This document shows, one piece after another, positions 1 to 6,079 of a stretch of 6,212 bases of DNA. The notes under the pieces are model-generated. The model had not been told where the DNA came from. It saw only the letters and a program-made list of their open reading frames with translations, and made no database searches. How positions within the stretch are numbered: the first letter of the stretch is position 1; each line of letters starts with the position of its first letter. Origin of the DNA: CAZXYF01 sp964644705. GTDB lineage: Bacteria; Planctomycetota; Brocadiia; SM23-32. Location of the stretch: positions 1-6,212 of the forward strand of contig CAZXYF010000189.1 in NCBI GenBank assembly GCA_964644705.1, in the 5' to 3' direction. A program made the position numbers and the translations under genes.

Positions 1-168
1 ATGGCCACCGGTTGTCTGATGGGGCAGGCGGCGGGCATCGCCGCGGCTCTTTCGTGCGGGACGGAAGTGCGTGACGTAAAGCCGTCGGACGTCCGGAGCG
101 AACTGATACAACATTCGAGCCATGACGAAACGCTGGTCCAGCAGATGAAGGTAAACCGCAATGAGTAA
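1..168 (+). CDS. FAD-dependent oxidoreductase, C-terminal end (partial)
   Basis: Reading frame 1 is open from the first base to a TAA at 166-168, giving 55 residues. It opens with MATGCLMGQAAGIAAAL, which matches the C-terminal FAD-contacting motif of the FAD_oxidored family (PF12831; usual form RVMxxCMxxGxAAGxAAA), and is followed by the usual short helical tail. The rest of the gene lies upstream of the window, so substrate and length cannot be judged. The tail aligns well with the out-of-frame end of the second oxidoreductase at 5835-6017 (MAPVMAMGEAAGFAAD), so the two are paralogs. The stop overlaps the start of sulfatase 1 in ATGAGTAA (161-168), which implies co-transcription and probable translational coupling. 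The ATG at base 1 is internal, not a start. Confidence 0.85.
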   Translation: MATGCLMGQAAGIAAALSCGTEVRDVKPSDVRSELIQHSSHDETLVQQMKVNRNE

Positions 169-1579
169 ACCAAATATCATTCTCGTAATGACCGACGATC
201 AGGGTTGGGGCGATGTGGCGTACAACGGAAACGAGGTCGTCAAGACTCCGCACCTGGATGCTATGGCGAGTGAGGGGGTGCGGCTGGACCGGTTTTATGC
301 CGCCGCACCGGTCTGTTCTCCGACCCGCGGCAGTTGTCTTACCGGCCGACATCCATATCGCTACAACATACCCTGGGCGGGCGACGGACATCTGCCTGAG
401 GATGAAATTACGATCGCGAAGGCGTTGAAAACGGCTGGTTATGCCACCGGTCATTTCGGGAAATGGCACGTGGGGCAGTTGAGCAAAACTGTTGTCCAGC
501 AGGAATTTGGCGTTCGGGCGAATCCCGAGCGTTACGCTCCGCCATGGGAACACGGGTTTGATGAATGTTTTTCAACTGAATCGATGATGCCGACCTATAA
601 TCCCTACTACTACGACGGCGGGTTGCTCGATAGTGAGGGATACAAATACATTATGGATGAACCGGTCAAACGGGGCGACACTTCCGGAGTGCGGTGGACG
701 GGTCATAATCCGGCGCTTTACTGGACCGGGCCGGGCGAGGTCGTGGATGAAAATCTGCCCGGATGCGATTCAAAACTGATTATGGACCGGGCAATGGATT
801 TCATTGAGCGAAGTGCCGACAGCGATCGACCTTACTTTGCATGCATCTGGTTCCACGCGCCGCATACCCCGATCGTGGCCGGCGACGATATGCGGGCATT
901 GTATCCCGATCTCAACTGTCGTCAGCAGCACTGGTATGGATGTCTCAGTGCACTGGATCTGCAGGTGGGGCGGCTGCGTGATTTGCTGCGAAGTCGCGGT
1001 ATGGCGGAAAACACATTGCTCTGGTTCTGCAGCGACAACGGCCCTTCCTGGATTCACGACCTGAATTCAGCGGGACCCTTCCGCGGAAAGAAAGGCAGCC
1101 TTTATGAGGGCGGCATCCGGGTTCCCGGTATCGTCGAATGGCCAGGGAGCCTCGACGGTGGAAAGGTGGTCGATGCGCCGCTGGTTACCAGCGATTTCTA
1201 CCCGACGTTGCTTCGCCTTGCCGGTGTGAGCACGCAACAGTCGGCCATTCTGGATGGTATGGATGTTTGGCCCCTGTTGAGCGGCAGTGAGACGGAACGA
1301 GGCGAATCAATCGGTTTTCAGTCGCCCATAAGAAACCCCGATTCGGGACGCACCGGTGAGAATACGCGTCAGATCACCTGGACTGATGACCGCTATAAAC
1401 TCCTCACCCGGGATGAGGGGCAAACCTGGGCTCTGTATGATCTTCAAAACGATCCCGGCGAAAAGAACAATCTGGCGGATGAACAGCCCAACCGGGTCGA
1501 GGCGATGAAAACGGCAGCTTTGAACTGGGCCGAGAGCTGCATTCAGGATGCGGCGCGGCTGCCTGAGATAGAGGGTTAG
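161..1579 (+). CDS. Sulfatase 1 (S1 family, formylglycine-type, arylsulfatase/GALNS-like)
   Basis: A 472-residue sulfatase (PF00884) that would hydrolyse sulfate esters, probably on a carbohydrate. The N-terminal strand NIILVMTDDQGWGD supplies the metal ligands D12 and D13. The maturation motif CSPTRGSCLTG begins at C52, the Cys converted to formylglycine, with R56 behind it. GKWHVG (K101, H103), APHTP (H235), SDNG (D292, N293) and the KGSLYEGGIRVP segment (K311) complete the usual active site. The C-terminal subdomain ends with LYDLQNDPGEKNNLAD at about 425-440, typical of the family. There is no signal peptide: the catalytic core starts at residue 5. The start is supported by GAAGGT at 147-152, 8 nt upstream, and by the 8-nt overlap with the preceding oxidoreductase. 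All catalytic residues are present, so it should be active once matured by FGE or anSME, neither of which is in the window. The exact substrate (for example 6-O-sulfated GalNAc or GlcNAc) is not determinable here. Confidence 0.95.
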   Translation: MSKPNIILVMTDDQGWGDVAYNGNEVVKTPHLDAMASEGVRLDRFYAAAPVCSPTRGSCLTGRHPYRYNIPWAGDGHLPEDEITIAKALKTAGYATGHFGKWHVGQLSKTVVQQEFGVRANPERYAPPWEHGFDECFSTESMMPTYNPYYYDGGLLDSEGYKYIMDEPVKRGDTSGVRWTGHNPALYWTGPGEVVDENLPGCDSKLIMDRAMDFIERSADSDRPYFACIWFHAPHTPIVAGDDMRALYPDLNCRQQHWYGCLSALDLQVGRLRDLLRSRGMAENTLLWFCSDNGPSWIHDLNSAGPFRGKKGSLYEGGIRVPGIVEWPGSLDGGKVVDAPLVTSDFYPTLLRLAGVSTQQSAILDGMDVWPLLSGSETERGESIGFQSPIRNPDSGRTGENTRQITWTDDRYKLLTRDEGQTWALYDLQNDPGEKNNLADEQPNRVEAMKTAALNWAESCIQDAARLPEIEG

Positions 1580-1726
1580 ATGGTCCAGAAACAGCTTTGG
1601 GATAGTACTATTTTTTGGATTGTATGAAATGCGGGATAGCCCGAGGAAGAACTGCAAGACATGTGGGATGGAGAGGCGTTATGGGAACGGGTTATCGCGA
1701 GTCAACGGGAGCGAATGAAACGATGA
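1580..1726 (+). pseudogene. Possible relic gene between the two sulfatases
   Basis: The 143-nt gap between the sulfatases has no intact gene, but one frame looks like a damaged one. An ATG at 1580 follows the sulfatase 1 stop without a gap (TAGATG), 4 nt after GAGGG (1571-1575), and reads MVQKQLWDSTIFWIV before TGA at 1625-1627. After a further TAG at 1637-1639 the same frame continues for 28 codons, ending ALWERVIASQRERMKR at a TGA (1724-1726) that overlaps the sulfatase 2 start as ATGA. The last part has a plausible charged helical composition. An internal ATG at 1661 could still give a 21-residue peptide. The placement at both ends fits an operon gene that was shortened or mutated. Both stop types terminate real genes nearby (sulfatase 1 ends in TAG, sulfatase 2 in TGA), so recoding is unlikely. 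It could also be chance. No family is recognised. Confidence 0.35.
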
Positions 1727-3264
1727 CGGAAAACGACACGAACATCATTTTGATACTTGCGGACGAACTTCGCGCCGATGCGCTGGGGTGTTTTGGCAAT
1801 GAGATCTGCCAGACGCCGAATCTGGACCGGCTCGCGACGCAGGGCACGGCGCTGACTCAGTGCATGGTAACGCAGCCCACCTGCACGCCCAGCCGCGCGT
1901 CGATGCTCACCGGATGTTTCCCCTCGGCGCTGCGATGCCGGATGGTCGGATGCGTGACACCCGATGATCCGCGTTTTCTGCCACGGATTCTTTCGGATGC
2001 GGGATACCATGCCGCATCGATCGGCAAAATCCATCTGGTGCCGCAGGGCGATGAGGCGGAGCGGATTGAGCAGACGCGCGATGAGGATGGCGATGTCGAC
2101 TATTACGGTTTTCAGCAGGTTGACCTGGTGAACGGACACGGAATGAACTGTTTTGGGCCGGATTACAACCGGTGGGTTCAGGAACGATGTGATGATCGGG
2201 AAGCATTGCAGGCATCGCCCGCCCCCATCTCACCGGGGATCAACGGCGGCAAAATCACAACGGAAACCTATACGCTGCCGCCCGAAGCGCACTCCGGGGA
2301 GTATATCGTGGAACAAACTACGAACTATCTTCGGGAACGAGCGGAAGGGGACCAGCCGTTTTTTCTCCACGTTTCGTTCAATGATCCACACCATCCGTTC
2401 ACCGTTCCCGAGCCGTATGCCAGCATGTATGATCCGGAAGATGTGCCGCCGCCTTTGCCGCCCGTATCGGAGGACGGAAATGCAACCTCTCTGCAGTTAG
2501 AAACGTTGCGAGGGGGACAGACACAGTTTGAGGAGGGCGGAGCGGCGGATCATATTATTGGCACGCCACCCTCGAATTACACCCGGTATTCAGAGGAGGA
2601 CTGGAGGGCAACGAAAGCAATCTATTACGGAATGATCACGCAGCTTGACCACCAGGTCGGGCGAATTTTGAAGGCACTGGAGGAAAGTGGCCAGGCCGAC
2701 AATACGATCGTGGCGTTTGTCAGTGATCATGGAGAGTATCTCGGTGACCACGGATTCTGCGGGAAAGGATTTCATTACGACAGTGTCATCCGGACACCGC
2801 TGATCATGCGTGGTCCAGGTATTGAATCGGGTCAGCGACTGACCGACATGTCCTCGACGGTCGATCTGGCGCCCACTCTGATGGATCTGGTTGGCCTGGA
2901 AGAACCGGATGCGATGCAGGGTGTCTCCATGCGGAAAGCGCTGTCGGGCGACGGCGCGTTGCCCCGAGACGGCGTGATGACGGAGAACGACGACGATTTT
3001 GTGCCGATGAGATCACGCACGCTGACGACGAAAAAGTGGAAAGTAACGATGTATGCCGGGAGCAACGAAGGAGAGCTGTACGATCGCGAGAAAGATCCGG
3101 ACGAACTGCACAATTTGTGGGACGATCCGGACTGTGAAGACATAAAACTGAGGCTGCTCGCGACGGTGGCACACCACGTGGTGTGTGCCGTGGACGGATC
3201 GAACGGCCGCGTGCAGTCACCCCGAAAACCGGTGGCGCGTTTTGTGCCACGGGAGGTTGGTTGA
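1723..3264 (+). CDS. Sulfatase 2 (S1 family, formylglycine-type)
   Basis: A 513-residue sulfatase (PF00884) from the start chosen here. TNIILILADELRADALGC provides D14 and E15 of the metal site. The maturation motif CTPSRASMLTG starts at C54 (formylglycine), with R58. GKIHLVP gives K102 and H104, NDPHHPF gives H223, SDHGEYLGDHG gives D335 and H336, and K348 follows. ELYDREKDPDELHNLWDDP at about 451-469 is the usual C-terminal signature. The D-E and D-H variants place it in a different subfamily from sulfatase 1, so the pair probably removes different sulfates. The frame is open back to an ATG at 1615, but the upstream 36 codons have no family character; ATG 1723 sits just ahead of the first core strand and in an ATGA overlap with an upstream frame. 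ATG 1681 is a rival start, with GGAG at 1670-1673 spaced 7 nt away. No signal peptide is visible from any start. The GC-rich inverted repeat begins 4 nt after the stop. Confidence 0.93.
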   Translation: MTENDTNIILILADELRADALGCFGNEICQTPNLDRLATQGTALTQCMVTQPTCTPSRASMLTGCFPSALRCRMVGCVTPDDPRFLPRILSDAGYHAASIGKIHLVPQGDEAERIEQTRDEDGDVDYYGFQQVDLVNGHGMNCFGPDYNRWVQERCDDREALQASPAPISPGINGGKITTETYTLPPEAHSGEYIVEQTTNYLRERAEGDQPFFLHVSFNDPHHPFTVPEPYASMYDPEDVPPPLPPVSEDGNATSLQLETLRGGQTQFEEGGAADHIIGTPPSNYTRYSEEDWRATKAIYYGMITQLDHQVGRILKALEESGQADNTIVAFVSDHGEYLGDHGFCGKGFHYDSVIRTPLIMRGPGIESGQRLTDMSSTVDLAPTLMDLVGLEEPDAMQGVSMRKALSGDGALPRDGVMTENDDDFVPMRSRTLTTKKWKVTMYAGSNEGELYDREKDPDELHNLWDDPDCEDIKLRLLATVAHHVVCAVDGSNGRVQSPRKPVARFVPREVG

Positions 3265-3288
3265 TGATTCCTGTCCGGTCAGTCCGCG

Positions 3289-3316
3289 CCTCCATCGGCG
3301 CAGGGCCGGATGGAGG
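3289..3316. repeat. Hairpin A of the inverted-repeat element
   Basis: CCTCCATCGGC (3289-3299) pairs with GCCGGATGGAGG (3305-3316) to form an 11-bp stem with one bulged G, closed by loop GCAGG (3300-3304). It lies 25 nt after the sulfatase 2 stop. It could work as a 3' mRNA-protecting structure; only three T follow, at 3323-3325, so a classical intrinsic terminator is not well supported. Confidence 0.75.
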
Positions 3317-3355
3317 GCGGGGTTTGCGTGAGGCGCACGTAGTGGCTAATCAGCG

Positions 3356-3382
3356 CCTCCACCGACGCAGGGTCGGCGGGGG
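3356..3382. repeat. Hairpin B of the inverted-repeat element
   Basis: CCTCCACCGAC (3356-3366) pairs with GTCGGCGGGGG (3372-3382), with one A-C mismatch and one T-G wobble, around the same GCAGG loop (3367-3371) as hairpin A. The inner stem differs from A by a paired change (GGC/GCC in A, GAC/GTC in B), so pairing is kept while sequence changes. GTAG at 3339-3342 lies upstream, recalling the tetranucleotide beside REP palindromes, though here 13 nt separate it from the stem. Confidence 0.7.
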
Positions 3383-3489
3383 CCAGATGGTAAGGTTGAA
3401 TGCCTGGCGAGGCCTGTCTGTTGGAAACAAACTGACCGTGAAACTCCGCGGTGCACCATTGGCTCATCCGCTGGACTGAAGGTGAGCTT

Positions 3490-3513
3490 CTCCGCCGGCC
3501 CTGCGCCGGGGGG
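3490..3513. repeat. Hairpin C of the inverted-repeat element (inverse orientation)
   Basis: CTCCGCCGGC (3490-3499) and GCCGGGGGG (3505-3513) form a stem around CCTGC (3500-3504), the reverse complement of the loop in hairpins A and B. The stem has a G-G mismatch and a terminal wobble. Its reverse complement shares the 14-nt core CGGCGCAGGGCCGG with hairpin A, and with its flank it is the inverted partner of hairpin B. Confidence 0.7.
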
Positions 3514-3553
3514 CAAGACGATTAGTCACTACGCACGACATTGCGCTACACAG

Positions 3554-3575
3554 CCCTCCGCTGCGCCCCGGAGGG
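3554..3575. repeat. Hairpin D of the inverted-repeat element (inverse orientation)
   Basis: CCCTCCG (3554-3560) pairs perfectly with CGGAGGG (3569-3575) around loop CTGCGCCC. In reverse complement the loop contains GGCGCAG, as in hairpin A, and by position it is A's inverted partner. It ends 51 nt ahead of the sialidase start, so it would lie in that gene's 5' untranslated region if transcribed through. Confidence 0.7.
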
Positions 3576-3625
3576 GAAACGGACTAACAGGAACAAAGAG
3601 AACAACGTAAGGACATCCAAAAACT

Positions 3626-4759
3626 ATGGACAAACAGCACCTGTTCGAAGCCCGAACGAATGGCTACAAGACGTACCGAATCCCCGGAATAGTGACGACT
3701 CCCGGTGGCGTTGTAATCGTGACCGCCGAGGCGCGGCCTGGTGAGGGGGGAGACTACGATTACAACGACGTCGTCATGCGACGCAGCACGGACGGCGGAG
3801 AAAAATTCGAACCTTTTCGTAAGCTGGTGGATCATCGGACTTACGGTGAGGGGCCGGTCAGCAACTTCGTCATGATCCCGGACCGGGAAACGGACCACGT
3901 GGTCGCGCTTTTTTGCCACGACTACGCGCGCGTTTTCAGGATGCGAACCGAGGATGGCGGCGCCACCTGGACGAAACCGCAGGAGATCACCGATGTCTTT
4001 GAGGAGTTTCGGGACGACTATCCGTGGCGGGTCTGCGCGACCGGTCCCGGGCACGGAACCCAACTGCGCAACGGTCGAATGATCGTCCCGGTCTGGCTGT
4101 CGGATGGAAGTGGAGGAGAATTCGGCGAAGATAAACGTGGGCATCGGCCATCCATTGTGTCGCTCGTATATAGCGACGACGGTGGAGAGAGCTGGGAGCG
4201 CGGAGAAATCGTGTGCCGTCATGGTGATACAATCGAGGGCGTGGAAGTGGTCAATCCGAGCGAAACCGTCGCGGTGGAACTCTCGGATAGCCGGGTAATG
4301 TTCAATCTGCGCAGTGAATCGATGAACAACCGACGGCTGATCGCTACCAGCCCGGATGGAGCCACGGAATGGACATGCCAGGGATTCGATGAGGAACTGG
4401 TGGAACCTGTGTGCATGGGCAGCTTGATTCGATACGACTGGCCGGACGAAAACGAACCGGGCCGCATCCTTTTTGCGAATCCCGATACCCTTGATACCGA
4501 CATGCGACCGGGGACCAATCCCGAGGAAGAACCGCACAGGAGCCGGAAGAACCTCACCATCCGCCTCAGCGAGGATGACGGCGAGAACTGGACAGCCTGT
4601 CGCGTGATTGAACCCGGACCGTCCGGCTACAGCGATCTGACCGTCTTGCCCGGGGGCCGGATCGGATGCCTGTATGAGGACCAGATCGTGGAACGGATCC
4701 ACGATGACAAATACGTGACACTGGCGCGATTGGAACTCGACTGGATTCTCTCGGAGTAA
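3626..4759 (+). CDS. Sialidase / exo-alpha-sialidase (GH33-like, BNR repeats)
   Basis: A 377-residue six-bladed-propeller sialidase expected to release terminal sialic acid or a related nonulosonate from glycans (EC 3.2.1.18 type). The start of the fold is YRIPGIVTTPGG, with R18 of the arginine triad, followed by EARPG (R37) and the acid/base D43. E213 (NPSETVAVEL), R229 (FNLRS), R307 and the nucleophile Y335 (GYSDL) complete the set; the R18-R37, E213-R229 and R307-Y335 spacings equal those I recall for the Micromonospora enzyme. Asp boxes are at 54-61 (STDGGEKF), 108-115 (TEDGGATW), 183-190 (SDDGGESW) and 315-322 (SEDDGENW), with a degenerate one near 242-249. An in-frame TAA at 3608-3610 rules out an upstream extension, so the enzyme truly lacks a signal peptide; TAAGGA at 3608-3613 is the likely ribosome site, with long spacing of 12 nt. 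It is separated from the sulfatases by the inverted-repeat element and may have its own promoter. True substrate is unproven. Confidence 0.9.
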   Translation: MDKQHLFEARTNGYKTYRIPGIVTTPGGVVIVTAEARPGEGGDYDYNDVVMRRSTDGGEKFEPFRKLVDHRTYGEGPVSNFVMIPDRETDHVVALFCHDYARVFRMRTEDGGATWTKPQEITDVFEEFRDDYPWRVCATGPGHGTQLRNGRMIVPVWLSDGSGGEFGEDKRGHRPSIVSLVYSDDGGESWERGEIVCRHGDTIEGVEVVNPSETVAVELSDSRVMFNLRSESMNNRRLIATSPDGATEWTCQGFDEELVEPVCMGSLIRYDWPDENEPGRILFANPDTLDTDMRPGTNPEEEPHRSRKNLTIRLSEDDGENWTACRVIEPGPSGYSDLTVLPGGRIGCLYEDQIVERIHDDKYVTLARLELDWILSE

Positions 4760-4788
4760 TGTGACAAACCATTGGAATGCCTGATTGT

Positions 4789-4829
4789 GGAGGTAGAGAA
4801 CTATGTCTCAGGAATATGAAAGGAAATAA
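4789..4829 (+). other. Strong ribosome site with an eight-codon mini-ORF ahead of the second oxidoreductase
   Basis: A consensus GGAGGT (4789-4794) stands 8 nt before ATG 4803, which opens MSQEYERK and stops at TAA 4827-4829, two bases before the GTG start of the oxidoreductase. The mini-ORF contains AGGA (4821-4824), the ribosome site of that gene. It could be a leader peptide that couples translation, or the old start of the oxidoreductase put out of frame by an indel. Confidence 0.35.
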
Positions 4830-4831
4830 CA

Positions 4832-6017
4832 GTGTCGGAAGTGAATCTCTCGCGCTCAGTTTCTGTCGATTATGAATACGATGTCGTGGTGTGTGGTGGT
4901 GGATCCGCCGGTTGTGCGGCGGCATTGGCCGCGGCCCGCCAGGGGCTCAGTGTACTGATTGTCGAAGGACGCGGGCAGCTGGGAGGCACGGGCACCAGTG
5001 GACTCGTTTCGCACTGGCTGGGGGGGCGCAAACTCAGTGGGGAATGGGTTGTCGGTGGCATTTTTCGCGAAATGAGCCGAGAAGCGCGTGATGAAGGTAT
5101 GGCCCTGCTTCCGGAAGTGGAAGAAGGGCAGAAATACACTCCCCATGGCTGGTTGCTGGGCTTGAGTCATGGAGTGCCGTTTGACCCACACGCAATGACC
5201 GGCTACCTGGACCGAAAAATGGAAGACAACGACGTGATGGTTCTGCTGGACACCCGCGTCGTCGATGTGGTGCGGGATGAGGGCCGCGTATCGCATGTCA
5301 TCATCCACAACAAAAGCGGGCTTCAGGCCGTCTCGGCGGATGCCGTGGTCGATTCGACGGGGGACGCCGATGTGGCGGCGATGTGCGGATGTGACTACGA
5401 GAAGGGCCGGGAGGAGGATGGGGCGATGACCCCCGTTACTCTCGAAGTGCATGTGGATAACGTTGATCAGGACAGATACGCGGATTACGTCCGAACCAAC
5501 GACGCGCCACGGATGCGTGAATTCATCAAGGAAAAACGTGCGGAAGGATCGTGGACGCAGAATGCCGACATTTTTATCTGCGTGCAGATGACCGAAAAGG
5601 GCGTGATGATGCTCAACACCACCCGGGTATGCGGCATTGATGGTACCGATGGCGAGTCCATCACCCGGGGGATGCAGAGAGGCCGGGAGGAGATTGAATG
5701 GCTCATCGGGTTTCTGCGCGAGCATATGCCCGGATTCTCCGATGTGCGGGTGAAATCCATCGCGCCGATGCTCGGCGTGCGGGAGACGCGTCGCATCGAC
5801 GGTGAGTATCGACTGAGCGTGGAGGAGTTGATAGGGGAGGCTGGGACCTCTCCGCGTCATGGCTCCGGTGATGGCCATGGGCGAGGCCGCGGGTTTTGCG
5901 GCAGATCAGGTCTGTGCAGACGGTCTCCCATTCCGCGATGTGGATACCTCTCAGCTACGCGATGGACTTCGGGAGAGCGGAGCACTGGTGGATAAGGCGG
6001 AGGTGACGAGCGGATAG
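4832..6017 (+). pseudogene. FAD-dependent oxidoreductase with internal deletion and frameshift
   Basis: The N-terminal 334 codons belong to a FAD_oxidored (PF12831) protein. YDVVVCGGGSAGCAAALAAA (about 17-36) is the Rossmann dinucleotide fold with its GGGSAG turn; E45 ends the second strand; GGTGTSG lies at 51-57; VVDSTGDADVA (172-182) is the second FAD motif; LGVRETRRIDGEY (314-326) is a family signature. After SVEELI (ending at 5833) the frame turns into a non-family tail stopping at 5995. The true C-terminus is read one frame over from 5835 to TAG 6015-6017, as LGPLRVMAPVMAMGEAAGF and a normal tail. The region usually between these parts (ending LLVAGRxxSxxH) is absent, so some tens of codons are missing and the frame has shifted. 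The product would lack the C-terminal FAD contact. GTG 4832 is the start, with AGGA 7 nt upstream and an in-frame TGA at 4817-4819. An assembly error is the main alternative. Confidence 0.85.
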
Positions 6018-6034
6018 CGTGTTGGACCGGATAT

Positions 6035-6068
6035 GTGGTCGCTGGCGAATGCTGCGGGTGACGACCAC
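6035..6068. repeat. Inverted repeat after the second oxidoreductase
   Basis: GTGGTCG (6035-6041) is matched by CGACCAC (6062-6068), a perfect 7-bp inverted repeat with a 20-nt loop, 18 nt after the end of the damaged oxidoreductase. It could be a 3' end structure for that transcript. No T-run follows, so a terminator call would be weak, and a chance pairing in GC-rich DNA is possible. Confidence 0.3.
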
Positions 6069-6079
6069 TAAGATATGAT

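Larger units (their letters stand above)
3268..3593. repeat. Large imperfect inverted repeat built of four hairpins (REP/MITE-like element)
   Basis: This block fills most of the 361-bp gap between sulfatase 2 and the sialidase. Its left arm (about 3268-3385) is repeated in reverse complement in the right arm (about 3486-3593), around a spacer of about 100 bp. Matching landmarks in order are TTCCTGT at 3268-3274 with ACAGGAA at 3587-3593, AGTCCG at 3281-3286 with CGGACT at 3580-3585, CGTAGTGGCTAATC at 3338-3351 with GATTAGTCACTACG at 3520-3533 (13 of 14), and CGCAGGGTCGGCGG at 3366-3379 with CCGCCGGCCCTGCG at 3492-3505 (13 of 14). Each arm contains two GC-rich hairpins with a shared loop. The layout resembles a bacterial interspersed mosaic element (alternating REP palindromes) or a short non-autonomous element with terminal inverted repeats. 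No transposase and no clear target-site duplication are visible. It may also act on mRNA stability or termination between the two halves of the cluster. Confidence 0.85.

Noticed and set aside
1602..1616. Perfect 10-bp palindrome ATAGTACTAT followed by a run of T, with a TTGGGA (1597-1602) and TTGTAT (1620-1625) spaced 17 nt, in an AT-rich patch between the sulfatases
   Set aside because: The palindrome has no loop and is too short and AT-rich for a terminator, and the promoter-like hexamers match consensus poorly; too weak to call as a site.
1625..1639. Recoding of the in-frame TGA and TAG as selenocysteine and pyrrolysine in the 1580-1726 frame
   Set aside because: No SECIS-like structure is evident, both codons serve as ordinary stops for neighbouring genes, and the frame is too short to argue for function.
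1615..1722. N-terminal 36-codon extension of sulfatase 2 from ATG 1615
   Set aside because: The extension has no family or signal-peptide character and begins upstream of any good ribosome site; ATG 1723 with its ATGA overlap (or ATG 1681) is more likely.
3279..3467. Minus-strand 62-residue ORF inside the inverted-repeat element
   Set aside because: It runs through hairpins A and B and shares its similarity with the opposite arm; best explained as an incidental frame in a structured repeat.
3580..3593. Resemblance of GGACTAAC / GTTAGTCC near the element ends to integron attC core sites
   Set aside because: The 7-mer does not fit RYYYAAC/GTTRRRY and no integrase or cassette array is present.
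3584..4702. Long minus-strand ORF of 372 codons opposite the sialidase
   Set aside because: The plus strand encodes a complete GH33 catalytic set and Asp boxes; the opposite frame shows no recognisable motif and is a shadow of GC-rich codon use.
4856..5878. Long minus-strand ORF of 340 codons opposite the second oxidoreductase
   Set aside because: The plus strand holds clear FAD-binding motifs; the minus frame is rich in His and Pro with no domain, as expected for an antisense shadow.
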